From Acidipropionibacterium timonense (GTDB taxonomy: Bacteria; Actinomycetota; Actinomycetes; Propionibacteriales; Propionibacteriaceae), in the NCBI RefSeq assembly GCF_900605005.1, contig NZ_LR027558.1, positions 1,992,682 through 2,044,699 on the forward strand: a stretch of DNA of 52,018 bases. The letters run 5' to 3'. A program made the position numbers and the translations under genes. Positions 1 through 8,942 of the stretch are shown piece after piece. A model generated the notes under the pieces. The model was not told the DNA's origin, ran no database searches, and saw only the letters and a program-made list of their open reading frames with translations. Within the stretch, counting starts at the first letter, position 1, and every line of letters begins with the position of its first letter.

Positions 1-405
1 CGGCCCTACAAGAAGAACGACAACGCCCACGTCGAGCAGCGCAACGGCGACTGGGTCCGCCGCCACGCCTTCAGATACCGCTACGAGACCGCAACCGAGC
101 TTCAGCTGCTCAACCAATTGTGGCCCCTGGTGATGGCCCGCAAGAACCACCTACTACCCTGCGTCAAGGCCATCGGCTGGACCACCACCTCCGCGGGGCG
201 CAAGAAGCGGGTCTACGACAAGCCCAAGACCCCTTACCAGCGGCTGGTCGACTCCCGTGTCCTGGACCCCGCCACACGGGCCCGCCTGGCAGCCGAGCAC
301 GACAGGCTCAACCCCGCCGATCTGGCCCGGCGGATCACCGACATCCAGAACCAGCTCATCCGCCTAGCCGAACGTCGCACCCAGACCGACCAACCCGCCG
401 CCTGA
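1..405 (+). CDS. Transposase, DDE/integrase type, C-terminal part (cut by window edge)
   Basis: The reading frame is open from the first base to a TGA at 403-405, so the gene starts outside the window and 134 residues are seen. The segment NDNAHVEQRN near the visible start is the end of an integrase-type (rve) catalytic core, and its Glu (visible residue 12) is probably the last acid of the DDE triad. The rest is a basic, helical tail ending in an Arg/Gln-rich helix, as in long actinobacterial integrase-like transposases. Two direct repeats follow the stop codon (414-475) and probably belong to the element's right end. The IS family cannot be fixed from this fragment; an IS481-like or unclassified (ISNCY) type is most likely. 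Whether the element is intact cannot be judged here. Confidence 0.75.
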   Translation, partial: RPYKKNDNAHVEQRNGDWVRRHAFRYRYETATELQLLNQLWPLVMARKNHLLPCVKAIGWTTTSAGRKKRVYDKPKTPYQRLVDSRVLDPATRARLAAEHDRLNPADLARRITDIQNQLIRLAERRTQTDQPAA

Positions 406-413
406 CTCATCTC

Positions 414-475
414 CATCCGGACATTTCAGCTGAGGCAAGCGCTGCGCTCATCCGGACATCTTGACATGAGGCAAG
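414..475 (+). repeat. Pair of direct repeats at the right end of the insertion sequence
   Basis: Two near-identical units lie just downstream of the transposase stop. Both begin CATCCGGACAT and both end TGAGGCAAG, at 414-439 and 449-475, with a period of 35 bases. Short tandem repeats at an element end usually are transposase-binding sites, so this probably marks the right end of the element, which would stop near 475-480. No target-site duplication can be checked because the left end is outside the window. Confidence 0.55.
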
Positions 476-492
476 ACGATCGGGCGGACGAG

Positions 493-711
493 TCAATCGT
501 GGTGGTGCCGGGCCCTCGCGATGACCAGTCCGCCGAGGAACGCGACCACGGTCGCCATGATCCAGATCGGCAGGGGCGACCTCACCCCCGCGAGCACGTC
601 GATGAGCAGGTACGCCCCGGCTGAGAGCGCAGCGAAGACGACGGCGAACCCCAGGGTCCACCCGGCGCGTCCTCGTCCGGTCGTCCCAGCTCCCCTCCCC
701 CACGGACTCAT
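493..711 (-). CDS. Small two-helix membrane protein
   Basis: A 72-residue protein with a short basic Gly/Arg-rich N terminus and two hydrophobic stretches, about residues 20-40 and 48-66, followed by a short tail with three His. It should sit in the cytoplasmic membrane as a hairpin. Its ATG overlaps the stop of the upstream DUF1707-type gene in an ATGA, so the two are translationally coupled and probably work together. I recognise no family; small 2TM partners of this kind often follow DUF1707 genes in actinobacteria. No function is assigned. Confidence 0.6.
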   Translation of the reverse strand: MSPWGRGAGTTGRGRAGWTLGFAVVFAALSAGAYLLIDVLAGVRSPLPIWIMATVVAFLGGLVIARARHHHD

Positions 712-1064
712 AGGAGGATCGCCAGCAGGACGACGAGGATGACGAGCGCCCCGGCCCCGGCCAGCGCGAAGGGGACGAGGTTGCGCGGCCTGGCCGGCGT
801 CAACTCCCCGGGAGCGACCGGGGCCCGGTCCAACCCGGACGGCTCGGCCGCGGTCGGAGTGGGGAGCTGCTCGACGACCGGGGCGAGATCGCCCAGGCGC
901 GCGGCGGCGAAGACGGCGTCCAGACAGCGCCGGTAGGAGTCGTCGTCGAGCTGACCGGCGGTATAGGCGTCGTTGACCCGGGTCACCAACGCGGTGCGCT
1001 CGGCGTCGTCGACCGGGTCGTCACGGCGGGCGACGTACTTGGACGACGGTGGCAGGGCGCGCAT
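708..1064 (-). CDS. DUF1707 (SHOCT-like) domain protein with C-terminal membrane anchor
   Basis: A 118-residue protein. Residues about 13-60 carry an AERTALVTRVNDAYTAGQL segment followed by DDDSYRRCLDAVFAA and DLAPVVEQLP, the pattern of the short helical DUF1707/SHOCT-like module found at the N terminus of many actinobacterial membrane proteins. A Pro-rich linker leads to one hydrophobic helix at the very C terminus (about 98-118), so the module faces the cytoplasm. A TACTCT box lies six bases before the ATG, which suggests a leaderless mRNA. The molecular role of the domain is not known; it may act in oligomerisation or as an adaptor. Confidence 0.7.
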   Translation of the reverse strand: MRALPPSSKYVARRDDPVDDAERTALVTRVNDAYTAGQLDDDSYRRCLDAVFAAARLGDLAPVVEQLPTPTAAEPSGLDRAPVAPGELTPARPRNLVPFALAGAGALVILVVLLAILL

Positions 1065-1070
1065 GTGTCC

Positions 1071-1076
1071 AGAGTA
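1071..1076 (-). promoter_or_regulatory. -10 box TACTCT of a leaderless transcript
   Basis: TACTCT on the minus strand ends six bases before the ATG of the DUF1707 gene. In actinobacteria a TANNNT box at this distance puts the first transcribed base at or next to the start codon. No purine-rich ribosome-binding site fits between. No convincing -35 element is seen. Confidence 0.45.
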
Positions 1077-1103
1077 CGTGGTCGAGCCGCGCTCCGGGAC
1101 GGA

Positions 1104-3233
1104 TCAGGTGGGGACGACCAACCCCGTGTGATGGGCCGCGAAGGCGAGCTTGTCGGCGATCTCGGCGACCCGCGAGGCCCTGGGGCGTCCCGCCCCGTGC
1201 CCGGTCGAGTGGTCGATCCGGGTGAGGACCGGCGCCTCGCCGCCCTGGGCGCGCTGGAGGGTCGCGGTGAACTTGTGGCTGTGCGCCGGGACCACCCGGT
1301 CATCGTGGTCGGAGGTGACGACGAGGGTGGCCGGGTAGTGGGCCCCCTCGACGACCCGGTGCAGCGGCGAGTAGGCGAGCTCGACCTCGAAGTCGTGCGG
1401 GTCGTCGGGGTCGCCGTAGTCGGAGGCCCAGGCCGCACCGGAGGTGAACCGGTGGAAGCGCAGGATGTCGAGCACCCCGACCTCGGGCAGGGCGCAGCCC
1501 AGCAGATCCGGTCGCTGGGTGAGAACGGCTCCGGCCATGAGGCCACCGTTGGAACGGCCCTCGATGGTCAGCTGGTCCGCCCGCGCGTCCCCACGCCGGA
1601 TGAGGTCCTCGAGGACGCCGATGTGGTCGTCGAAGACGTGCTGCTTGTGGTCCCGGATGCCGTCCTCGTACCAACTGCGGCCGAACTCTCCCCCACCGCG
1701 GGCGTTGACGACGGCCACCGCACCGCCGGCCTCGAGCCAGGCCTGGAAGGTGGGGTTCCACGAGTTGGCGACGGGCACGTCGAAGCCGCCGTAGCCGTAG
1801 ACGAGGGTCGGCAGCGGTCCGGGCTTCCCGGCGGGGCGCATCCACCAGTACGGCACGGCGGTGCCGTCGGCGCTCGTGGCGCGACGGCGTTCCGTGACGA
1901 TCTCGGTCGCGGCGCGCTCGGGGGACGCCGACCGGGCGGCCGTGGGCAACTCGGTGAGGGTGCAGGTGGCGGTGTCGAGGCGCCAACGATGGAATCGACG
2001 AGTGGGATCGGAGGTGCCGATGAAGACCTCCGGGACGGCCGGGTCCTGGGCCGACAGTTCGCACTGGCCTCCGGGGACGTCGAGATCGGCGACCCGGTGA
2101 CCGGCCAGGTCCCAGACGCTCACCCTCGGTTCGACGTCGATGGTGTGGACGAGGACGAGCCTGCCGCCGGCCAGGGCGGAGCCGGCCAGGTGGCCCTCCT
2201 GCGCGGGGACGACCTCGCGCTGCTCGACGTGGCCGGAGCGGGCGGACGTGAGGTCGACGGCGATGATCCGGCCGCGCTCGTCGGTGTCGTCGGTGCGCAC
2301 GAGGAGCTGGTCCCCGTCGAACCCGACGACCTCGCGCAGGGCGTCGTCGGCCGGGAAGATCTCGAACGGGTCACCGAGCACGGCACGGCCGACCGCGTCC
2401 GGGGTGCACCGCCACCCTCTCAGCCGCGCGGTCCTGGCCGTCCCGACCTGGACGGCCGCCACGACCCATCCCGTTCCGGTCGGGCGACCGGAGTCGTCGA
2501 CGTCGACGCCGACCCACGGCCAGTACATGACCCCGGCGCCGTCCCCGCCCGGGGTGAGGTCGACGGCGGGGGCATCCTCGTCGACCCGACGAACGACGAG
2601 GTGCGGGTCCCCCGCCGACTCGACGACGGCACGGTCCCCGGACTCCTCGACGGGGAAGTCGAGGACGAGGAGCGACCGACTGTCGGGCAGCCAAGCGGGG
2701 AAGCTGAACTTCGTGCGGATCCCCGGCAGCCACGAGCGGCCGCCCTCGGTGAGGGTCGAGGTGAGGTCGCGGCAGTGGAAGGTCGTCCAGTCCGAACCGG
2801 CCTCCGAGACGACCCAGCACAGGGTCGACCCGTCCGGGCTCACCGCCGCGGACTGGAACGACGTCGTGTGATCCTCCGACCAGTGCTGCGGGTCGAGGAC
2901 GACGACTCCACCGTCGACGACCTCCTGCCAGCTGTCGGCGCCGACGAGGAGGGGCTGGTCGCGCCGACCGTCCTCACGGACCATGAGGTGGCGACCACCG
3001 CTTCGACCGGGCAGATGATCGACCGGTTCGGAGAGGATCTCGTCGACCCGAGCGGCGAACCATGAGCGACCGGGCAGGTCGGCGAGGCGAGCCTCGGTGA
3101 ACGCCCGCTGCTCCTCGACCCAGGCGATCGTCTCGGGCGAGTCGGCGTCCTCGAGCCACCGGTACGGATCGGCGATGAGGTGACCGTGCAGGTTCTCGAC
3201 GACGTCGTCGCGTCGGGTGTGCGGGTACTCCAT
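1104..3233 (-). CDS. Prolyl oligopeptidase family serine peptidase (S9A type)
   Basis: A 709-residue cytosolic peptidase that should cut short peptides after proline. The N-terminal half reads as the beta-propeller that filters substrates (DPYRWLEDADSPETIAWVEE near residue 22 is the classic S9A start). The C-terminal half is the alpha/beta-hydrolase. The nucleophile is Ser561 in EGRSNGGLM, the likely Asp is Asp645 in DHDDRVVPAHS, and the His is His679 in HSTGHGAG. Length matches the family (about 690-710). There is no signal peptide. A TAGGGT box six bases before the ATG indicates a leaderless mRNA, separate from map upstream. Next to a peptide importer in the wider region, a role in peptide use is plausible but inferred. 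Confidence 0.93.
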   Translation of the reverse strand: MEYPHTRRDDVVENLHGHLIADPYRWLEDADSPETIAWVEEQRAFTEARLADLPGRSWFAARVDEILSEPVDHLPGRSGGRHLMVREDGRRDQPLLVGADSWQEVVDGGVVVLDPQHWSEDHTTSFQSAAVSPDGSTLCWVVSEAGSDWTTFHCRDLTSTLTEGGRSWLPGIRTKFSFPAWLPDSRSLLVLDFPVEESGDRAVVESAGDPHLVVRRVDEDAPAVDLTPGGDGAGVMYWPWVGVDVDDSGRPTGTGWVVAAVQVGTARTARLRGWRCTPDAVGRAVLGDPFEIFPADDALREVVGFDGDQLLVRTDDTDERGRIIAVDLTSARSGHVEQREVVPAQEGHLAGSALAGGRLVLVHTIDVEPRVSVWDLAGHRVADLDVPGGQCELSAQDPAVPEVFIGTSDPTRRFHRWRLDTATCTLTELPTAARSASPERAATEIVTERRRATSADGTAVPYWWMRPAGKPGPLPTLVYGYGGFDVPVANSWNPTFQAWLEAGGAVAVVNARGGGEFGRSWYEDGIRDHKQHVFDDHIGVLEDLIRRGDARADQLTIEGRSNGGLMAGAVLTQRPDLLGCALPEVGVLDILRFHRFTSGAAWASDYGDPDDPHDFEVELAYSPLHRVVEGAHYPATLVVTSDHDDRVVPAHSHKFTATLQRAQGGEAPVLTRIDHSTGHGAGRPRASRVAEIADKLAFAAHHTGLVVPT

Positions 3234-3239
3234 GGCCCC

Positions 3240-3245
3240 ACCCTA
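3240..3245 (-). promoter_or_regulatory. -10 box TAGGGT of a leaderless transcript
   Basis: TAGGGT on the minus strand ends six bases before the ATG of the prolyl oligopeptidase gene. The same box at nearly the same distance precedes the sortase-like gene and glnS in this window, which supports a real pattern. No ribosome-binding site lies between box and start. Confidence 0.55.
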
Positions 3246-3284
3246 GTGAGGCGCCAGCCCCGGGACGCCATCAGCGCCCTTCGG

Positions 3285-3362
3285 TGACCGCAATGTGGCT
3301 CGGGACGGCCTCGTCGCCTCGCAAGGACCCGGTGCGCCCCGGTTCGCGCCACATTGCAGTCA
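3285..3362. repeat. Inverted repeat with 15-base arms
   Basis: Arms at 3285-3299 (TGACCGCAATGTGGC) and 3348-3362 are reverse complements with one mismatch, separated by 48 bases. They fill the gap between map and the oligopeptidase gene. The spacing is too long for a simple terminator. It may be a paired operator, a small dispersed repeat, or a stable RNA fold; the sequence alone does not decide. Confidence 0.5.
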
Positions 3363-3363
3363 T

Positions 3364-3388
3364 GGGACGGGGCCACCACCGCCGTCCC
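3364..3388 (-). terminator. Likely terminator hairpin after map
   Basis: GGGACGG at 3364-3370 pairs with CCGTCCC at 3382-3388 around an 11-base loop, about 11 bases beyond the stop of map. There is no clear U run on the minus-strand transcript, so it could be a U-less actinobacterial terminator or only an end-protecting hairpin. Confidence 0.35.
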
Positions 3389-3399
3389 CCGAGCGATGC

Positions 3400-4242
3400 T
3401 CAGTCCAGGGGTGCGAACACCGCCCCGCCGGCCTCGAGCTCCGCCTTGCCGCCGTCGGGCTCGGTGAGCACCCACAGGCCGCCCTCGGTGACGGCCACGG
3501 TGTTCTCCCAGTGGCTCGCCCACGACCCGTCGACGGTGCGCACCGTCCAGTCGTCGTCGAGGACGTCGTTCTCCTCGCTGCCGAGGGTGGCCATCGGCTC
3601 GACGCACAGGCACATGCCCGTGCTGATCCGCGGTCCCCGCCCCGCTCGGCCCCAGTTGGGCACGTCGGGGTCCATGTGCATCTCGGTGCCGATGCCGTGG
3701 CCGGTGTACTCGCGGATGATCCCGTAGGGCCGCTCCCATGACTCCAGCGAGGCCTGCACGGCCGCCGACACGTCGCCGATCCGATGCCCGGGCGCGATCT
3801 GCCGGATCCCCGCCCACATCGCCTCCCGGGTCCGCTCCGAGAGCAGCCGGGCCTCCTGCGACACCTCTCCGACGAGGAAGGTCCGCGCCGCGTCCCCGTG
3901 CCAACCGTCGACGATCGCCCCGTAGTCGATCGAGACGATGTCCCCGTCCCGGAGTTCACGCTCCCCCGGCATTCCGTGGACGACCACCTCGTTGACACTG
4001 ATGCAGGCCACCCCCGGGTACGGCTGGATACCCCAGTCGGCGCCGTAGTGGAGGAAGTTCGACGTCGCGCCGTGGCGGGCGAGCACCTGCCGCCCGATCC
4101 GGTCGAGATCGCCGGTCGTGGCGCCGGGCACCGCGGCCCGCCCCATCTCCTCGAGTCCCTCCGCAACGACCAGACCCGCACGACGCATCGTGCGGATCTG
4201 GTCGGCGGTCTTCAGCTGTATGCGTTGACGACCCAGGATCAC
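3400..4242 (-). CDS. map: Methionine aminopeptidase, type I
   Basis: A 280-residue cytosolic metalloprotease that removes the initiator methionine from new proteins. All five metal ligands of the type I enzyme are present: Asp106 and Asp117 (SIDYG, HGDAART), His182 (YTGHGIG), Glu215 (CVEPM) and Glu247 (WENTVAV); His89 in VVVHGMPGE is also conserved. The start is GTG, four bases after the stop of adk, so map is the last gene of a secY-adk-map unit. This is the common bacterial arrangement and couples secretion, nucleotide balance and N-terminal processing to ribosome output. Actinobacteria often carry a second map copy elsewhere, which cannot be seen here. Confidence 0.96.
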   Translation of the reverse strand: MILGRQRIQLKTADQIRTMRRAGLVVAEGLEEMGRAAVPGATTGDLDRIGRQVLARHGATSNFLHYGADWGIQPYPGVACISVNEVVVHGMPGERELRDGDIVSIDYGAIVDGWHGDAARTFLVGEVSQEARLLSERTREAMWAGIRQIAPGHRIGDVSAAVQASLESWERPYGIIREYTGHGIGTEMHMDPDVPNWGRAGRGPRISTGMCLCVEPMATLGSEENDVLDDDWTVRTVDGSWASHWENTVAVTEGGLWVLTEPDGGKAELEAGGAVFAPLD

Positions 4243-4246
4243 GGCA

Positions 4247-4816
4247 TCAGCCCCGGGCGTCCAGGGCGGCGAAGATGCGCTCGCGCACCTCGTCGATCTC
4301 GCCGACGCCGTCCACCGACACGAGCAGCCCCGCCTTCTCGTAGTGGCTCAGCAGCGGCTCGGTCTGCTCGGCGTACACCTTCATCCGGTTGCGGATGGTC
4401 TCCTCGTTGTCGTCGGTGCGGCCCTCGATCTGGGCCCGCTTGAGCAGCCGCGCGGTGAGCAGCTCGGGGTCGACGTCGAGGCTGACGACGGCATCCAGGG
4501 CCAACCCGGAGCCCTTGAGGTAGGCATCGAGGGCGTCGACCTGGTGGAGGTTGCGGGGGTAGCCGTCGAGGAGGAAGCCGGTGGCGGCGTCCGCCTGGCC
4601 GAGCCGGTCGACGACGATCTCGTCGGTCACCTCGTCGGGGACGAGGTCGCCGGCGTCCATGATGGCCTTGACCTTCCTGCCGAGCTCGGTGCCGTTCTTG
4701 ATGTTGGCCCGGAAGATGTCGCCGGTCGAGATCGCCGGGATGCCGTAGTGCTCGGCGATCGATCCGGCCTGAGTTCCCTTGCCGGCGCCCGGGGCGCCCA
4801 CGATGAGCAGTCTCAT
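4247..4816 (-). CDS. adk: Adenylate kinase
   Basis: A 189-residue kinase that interconverts ATP + AMP and two ADP. The P-loop [10 protein letters not shown] lies at residues 7-16, the AMP-site motif follows ([10 protein letters not shown]), then LDGYPRN. The LID is the short form (around [15 protein letters not shown]) without the four-Cys zinc site, so this is a short-type enzyme, as is usual in actinobacteria. Its ATG overlaps the stop of secY in an ATGA, and map follows after four bases, so the three genes are one translationally coupled operon. Confidence 0.97.
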   Translation of the reverse strand: MRLLIVGAPGAGKGTQAGSIAEHYGIPAISTGDIFRANIKNGTELGRKVKAIMDAGDLVPDEVTDEIVVDRLGQADAATGFLLDGYPRNLHQVDALDAYLKGSGLALDAVVSLDVDPELLTARLLKRAQIEGRTDDNEETIRNRMKVYAEQTEPLLSHYEKAGLLVSVDGVGEIDEVRERIFAALDARG

Positions 4817-6135
4817 GATGTGAGGAATCCTTCGTAGTGTCGTTGCTGCAACTTGCTCTCGATCTGCTTGACCGTGTCCAGCGCCACACCCACGACGATG
4901 AGGATGCTCGTGCCACCGAACGGGAAGTTCTGGTTGGCGTGGAGGAAGACGAGGGCCAAGGTCGGAATCATCGAGATGAGACCAAGGTACAGCGATCCCG
5001 GCGCCGTGAGGCGCGAGAGCACGTAGGCGAGATAGTCCTCGGTGGGCTTGCCCGCCCGGATGCCGGGGATGAAGCCCCCGTACTTCTTCATGTTGTCGCT
5101 CATCTCGACCGGGTCGAAGGTGATGGCCACGTAGAAATAGCAGAAGAAGATGATGAGGAGGAAGTACGCGGCGTTGTAGATCGGGTGGTCACCGCGGATG
5201 AAGTACTTGCCGATCCAGACCGCGGCCTTCGTCTGCGGCCGGAAGGTGGCGTAGAGCACCGGCAGGTAGAGGATCGACGAGGCGAAGATCACCGGGATGA
5301 CGCCGGACTGGTTGACCTTGAGCGGGATGTACGTCGTGGTCCCTCCGAACATGCGCCGCCCGACCATCCTCTTGGCGTACTGGACGGGGATGCGACGCTG
5401 TCCCTGCTCGATGAAGATGACCGCCGCCATGACGGCCAGACCGACGACGAGCACGAGGCCGAAGATGAACCATGCGTGGGCCTGGCCGGCGCCATTGCGC
5501 GAGACCTTGATCTGCCACAGCGAATCGGGGAAGCGGGCGGCGATCTGGGTGAAGATGAGGATCGACATGCCGTTGCCGACACCGCGGTCGGTGACGAGCT
5601 CACCGAGCCACATGACGATGGTCGTGCCGGCGGTCATGGTGAGGATCATGACGATGACCGTGAAGATCGACTTGTCGTAGACGACCGGCAGCGAGCAGCC
5701 GCGGAAGAGGGTGCCGGAGACGGCCATCGTCACGAAGGCCGTCGCCTGGAGGATGCCCAGGACGAGGGTGAGGTACCGGGTGTACTGGGTGATGGTGTTC
5801 TGCCCGGAGGCCCCCTCCTTCTTGAGGGTCTCGAGCCGCGGGATGACGACGGTGAGCAGCTGCAGGATGATCGACGCCGTGATGTACGGCATGATGCCCA
5901 GCGCGAAGATCGCCAGCTGGAGCAGCGCACCGCCCGAGAAGAGGTTGATCATCGAGTACAGGCTGGCCGCCGACCCGGCGGAGGTCTGCGTCTGGCAGGC
6001 CCGGATGTTCGCGACGTTGACGTTGGGGACCGGGATGACCGAACCCAACCGGAAGACTGCCAGGATGCCCATCGTGAAGAGGATCTTCCTGCGAAGGTCC
6101 GGTGTCCGGAAGGCATTGGCGAAGGCGGAAAGCAT
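4813..6135 (-). CDS. secY: Protein translocase subunit SecY
   Basis: A 440-residue polytopic membrane protein with about ten hydrophobic helices, the channel of the Sec translocon. Recognisable SecY features are the start [19 protein letters not shown], the motif [17 protein letters not shown] of helix 2, and the cytosolic loop [13 protein letters not shown] ribosome-binding site GGGAGAGG precedes the ATG. In most bacteria secY directly follows rplO; here a peptide importer and a plus-strand gene lie between them, so secY needs its own promoter. A TAGGCT box at 6216-6221 on the minus strand is a candidate, with only a weak -35 (GTGGCG at 6239-6244). Confidence 0.97.
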   Translation of the reverse strand: MLSAFANAFRTPDLRRKILFTMGILAVFRLGSVIPVPNVNVANIRACQTQTSAGSAASLYSMINLFSGGALLQLAIFALGIMPYITASIILQLLTVVIPRLETLKKEGASGQNTITQYTRYLTLVLGILQATAFVTMAVSGTLFRGCSLPVVYDKSIFTVIVMILTMTAGTTIVMWLGELVTDRGVGNGMSILIFTQIAARFPDSLWQIKVSRNGAGQAHAWFIFGLVLVVGLAVMAAVIFIEQGQRRIPVQYAKRMVGRRMFGGTTTYIPLKVNQSGVIPVIFASSILYLPVLYATFRPQTKAAVWIGKYFIRGDHPIYNAAYFLLIIFFCYFYVAITFDPVEMSDNMKKYGGFIPGIRAGKPTEDYLAYVLSRLTAPGSLYLGLISMIPTLALVFLHANQNFPFGGTSILIVVGVALDTVKQIESKLQQRHYEGFLTS

Positions 6136-6215
6136 CCGAGCCCTCTCCCATCATCTCGTGGTCATGACGCCGGCTGCGCGGGCAGGTCGACTGCGACACA
6201 CGCGGCGGCTCGGGT

Positions 6216-6244
6216 AGCCTATCAACTCCGTACGAGCGCGCCAC
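6216..6244 (-). promoter_or_regulatory. Candidate promoter of secY-adk-map
   Basis: On the minus strand TAGGCT (6221 down to 6216) follows a weak GTGGCG (6244 down to 6239) with a 17-base spacer. It lies about 80 bases before secY in the divergent gap with the plus-strand membrane protein. The -10 fits actinobacterial SigA sites; the -35 is poor. Confidence 0.3.
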
Positions 6245-6286
6245 ATCCTCGGCCCGCCCGGTTGCGCGTACGACCCAGGAGACATC

Positions 6287-6874
6287 ATGCGTCCGCCCGT
6301 CATCATCTCGTCCCACGCCGGTCGGATCGGTTCGACGGTCGTCGCGGTGCTCAGCCTGGGCGTCGTGCTGTGGGACTGCACGAGGATCGGCCTGGGGCCC
6401 GGCCTGCGGGCCCTGCCGACGGCCGGACTCTTCGTCTGGCTCGCCTGGCTCTTCTGGGGCCTCTCGTCGGTGCGCATCGATGACGAGGGGGTCCACGTCA
6501 TCAACCAGCTTCGCATCTGGGACGTCCCCTGGGCGGCGCTCACCGACGTCTCCCCGCGATGGGGGTTGTCGCTCACCGGGAGCGCCGCCGACGGACGGTC
6601 GCGCACCGTCTCGGCCTGGGCCGCCGGGGCCCGCGGGTCCATGGGCCGCCTGGCTGCCGGTGGACGGTCGGACGTCCACACCACCCCGGAGATCATCGCG
6701 GGGGCGGAGCGCCCGGTCCGGGTGAGCCTCGATGCCGCCGACGCCGCCCACCTCATCGAGCTCGAGAAGCTCGAACGCGTGACGGACGACTCCCCCGCGG
6801 CCCTCACCGTGCACCCCAACTGGATGACGATCGGCGTCTCGGTGCTCATCGTCGTCGCGGCCCTTCTCGTCTGA
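6287..6874 (+). CDS. Small membrane protein with a PH-like (bPH) domain
   Basis: A 195-residue protein with two hydrophobic stretches near the N terminus (about residues 13-30 and 40-58), a soluble middle part, and a last helix at the C terminus (about 178-195). The middle begins SSVRIDDEGVHVINQLRIWDVPWAALTDV, typical of the small bacterial PH domain found in actinobacterial membrane proteins. AGGAG lies before the ATG. It is the only plus-strand gene between rplO and secY. The function is unknown; bPH proteins are thought to act as membrane-linked scaffolds. Confidence 0.7.
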   Translation: MRPPVIISSHAGRIGSTVVAVLSLGVVLWDCTRIGLGPGLRALPTAGLFVWLAWLFWGLSSVRIDDEGVHVINQLRIWDVPWAALTDVSPRWGLSLTGSAADGRSRTVSAWAAGARGSMGRLAAGGRSDVHTTPEIIAGAERPVRVSLDAADAAHLIELEKLERVTDDSPAALTVHPNWMTIGVSVLIVVAALLV

Positions 6875-6975
6875 TACCCAGGGCCTCGGCCCGATTCCCC
6901 CCGACTCGCAGACCCGCTGACTCGCGGACCCGCCGCCTCGCGGCCGACGCTCGGCGACGCCGTCGTCGTCCGACA

Positions 6976-7015
6976 GGAACGGGGGCGGCCCGGCCGAACC
7001 GGACCACCCCCGTCC
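6976..7015 (-). terminator. Strong hairpin after the peptide-binding lipoprotein gene
   Basis: A long GC-rich hairpin with about 17 pairs and one bulge lies 20 bases past the stop of the lipoprotein gene. It lacks a U run on either side but can serve as terminator between two converging genes (the plus-strand PH-like gene ends at 6874). Confidence 0.55.
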
Positions 7016-7034
7016 TCACGTGACGAGCCTCAGA

Positions 7035-8753
7035 TCACTTCTGGAAGCCGATGTCCTCGGTACGGGTATCCTCGAAGGTCGACGAACCGAAGTTCGCGAG
7101 GTTCTTCGGGACGGCCACGAACTGGATGCGACGGTACAGCGGGAGGGTCATGACGTTGTCCCAGATGTACTTGTCGGCCTCGTTGGTGAGCTCCTGACGC
7201 TTGGCGACGTCCATCTCGCTGTCGATCTGCGGGATGAGCTTCTCGATCCGCGGATCGACGAGCTGGCTGAAGTTCGACTCCGACGGGGTGGTCTTGCCCT
7301 CTGCGGAGGCACCGTAGATCTGGCGGACATTGGCCATGGGGTGCGGCGTGCCGACCCAGGTGAAGGCCATGACGCCGAAGGAGTGCGAGGTGAGCACCTT
7401 CTGCATCGAATCGGACGGGGTGTTGACGAGGTTGACCTTGACGCCGATCTTCTGCATGTCCTGCTTGAGCAGCGCGCCCTCGTTCTCCGAGGTCGGCACG
7501 CCGGTGAGCATCGCGTAGTTGATGGTGAGGGTCTTGCCGTCCTTGACGCGGTAGTCACCGCTCATCTTCCAGCCGGCCTCGTCGAGCTGCTTCTTGGCGG
7601 CCTCGGGGTCGTACTTGAAGTCGCCCGAGTTGTCCTTGTAACCGGCCTGGCCGGGCATGAAGAAGTGGTTGCCGAGCATGACGGTGCTCGCGTCGATCGG
7701 CAGTCCGGCGAAATCGGAGCGGGCGATGGCCTCACGGTTGATGCCCTTGACGATGGCCTGGCGGACGTTCATGTCCGTGAGGGCGGAGTCCTTCGTGTTG
7801 AAGGTGAAGTGACGCCACTGCAGCGAACCGGCCGCGCGGAGCTCGCCATCAGCACGCTTCTTGGCCGACTCGTAGCCGTCCTTGGTGATGATGTTGTTGA
7901 CGACGTCGATCTCCTTGTTGGCGAAGCCCTTCGTCATGGCGGCGGTGTCCATGGCGCGGAAGGAGGCGGTGTCGAGCTTGGCCTTGTCGCCCCACCACTT
8001 GTCGTTGCGCTTGAGGTAGAGGGTCTTCTGCGCCTGGTCGACGTGGTCGAGGGCGAAGGGACCGGTCATCCACTCGTTCTTGTAGGTGTTCCAGCCGGAG
8101 TTGAAGGTCTTGGCGTCGGAGCAGCCTTCCTTCGGCATAACCGAATTCCAGGTCGCCGTCCAGTCCGGGTAGGTGGACTTGTACTTGATGACGACGTCGG
8201 TGTCCGAGGCACCCTTCTCGATCGAGGTGATCTGGTTGAAGCCGTCGGAGGTGGCGTTCTTGAAGGCCGAGTCGGAACCGTTGTTGGCCTTCCACGTGGC
8301 GACGTAGTCGGTGTAGTCGATGGTTCGGCCGTTGTTCCACTTGGCGTTGGGGTTGAGGTGGAGGGTGACGGTCTGCTTCTTGTCGGCGACCTTGACGTCG
8401 TAGGACTTGAGGAAGTTCGTGTTGGCCTTCGGCGTGGCGTCCTTGCCGATGTCGACGTTCTTCACGCCGACGAAGGGCCAGATGAGCGAGTTGAGGTCGG
8501 CCGTGTTGTTGGCGACGTTCCAGCCGTTCCATGCGGTCGGCAGGGTCTCGATGGTGAACCGGACCGTGCCGCCGTCCTTGACCTGGTCGCGGGACTTGAG
8601 GTTGAGGGCCTCCAGCGGGGCGGACGCGCTGGTCTGCGTCCCGGTCGCCGCCTTCGAGGCCTCATTCCCGGACGAGTTCTTCTGCCCACACCCGGTCAGG
8701 GCCAGCGAGCCGACTGCCAGCAGTGCGATCGATGCTGATACGGACTTGCGCAC
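7035..8753 (-). CDS. Oligopeptide/dipeptide ABC transporter, substrate-binding lipoprotein
   Basis: A 572-residue family 5 extracellular solute-binding protein (SBP_bac_5). The N terminus is a lipoprotein signal, hydrophobic from about residue 8 with a lipobox LTGC and the modified cysteine at Cys22. It should capture peptides outside the membrane and hand them to the permeases encoded upstream. The start is GTG with a strong GGAGGT ribosome-binding site. A terminator hairpin separates it from the ATPase gene, so although it lies downstream of the permease-ATPase operon it probably has its own promoter, allowing the binding protein to be made in excess. Substrate range cannot be read from the sequence. 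Confidence 0.9.
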   Translation of the reverse strand: MRKSVSASIALLAVGSLALTGCGQKNSSGNEASKAATGTQTSASAPLEALNLKSRDQVKDGGTVRFTIETLPTAWNGWNVANNTADLNSLIWPFVGVKNVDIGKDATPKANTNFLKSYDVKVADKKQTVTLHLNPNAKWNNGRTIDYTDYVATWKANNGSDSAFKNATSDGFNQITSIEKGASDTDVVIKYKSTYPDWTATWNSVMPKEGCSDAKTFNSGWNTYKNEWMTGPFALDHVDQAQKTLYLKRNDKWWGDKAKLDTASFRAMDTAAMTKGFANKEIDVVNNIITKDGYESAKKRADGELRAAGSLQWRHFTFNTKDSALTDMNVRQAIVKGINREAIARSDFAGLPIDASTVMLGNHFFMPGQAGYKDNSGDFKYDPEAAKKQLDEAGWKMSGDYRVKDGKTLTINYAMLTGVPTSENEGALLKQDMQKIGVKVNLVNTPSDSMQKVLTSHSFGVMAFTWVGTPHPMANVRQIYGASAEGKTTPSESNFSQLVDPRIEKLIPQIDSEMDVAKRQELTNEADKYIWDNVMTLPLYRRIQFVAVPKNLANFGSSTFEDTRTEDIGFQK

Positions 8754-8942
8754 CGTTACCTCCGTTTGGTCTCAAGGTCGACCGGACGGCCGACCGTGTC
8801 ACTCAGATGCTCACAGCCTGACACAGCTTTGACAGGTTGTGACCACGTGGAGCCTCCGGAGCGGGAATTGTTATCGGACCGTGACACAGTCTTGATCGTT
8901 CCGAGACCTGACCCGGTGCCCACCGCCCCGATTCCTCACATG

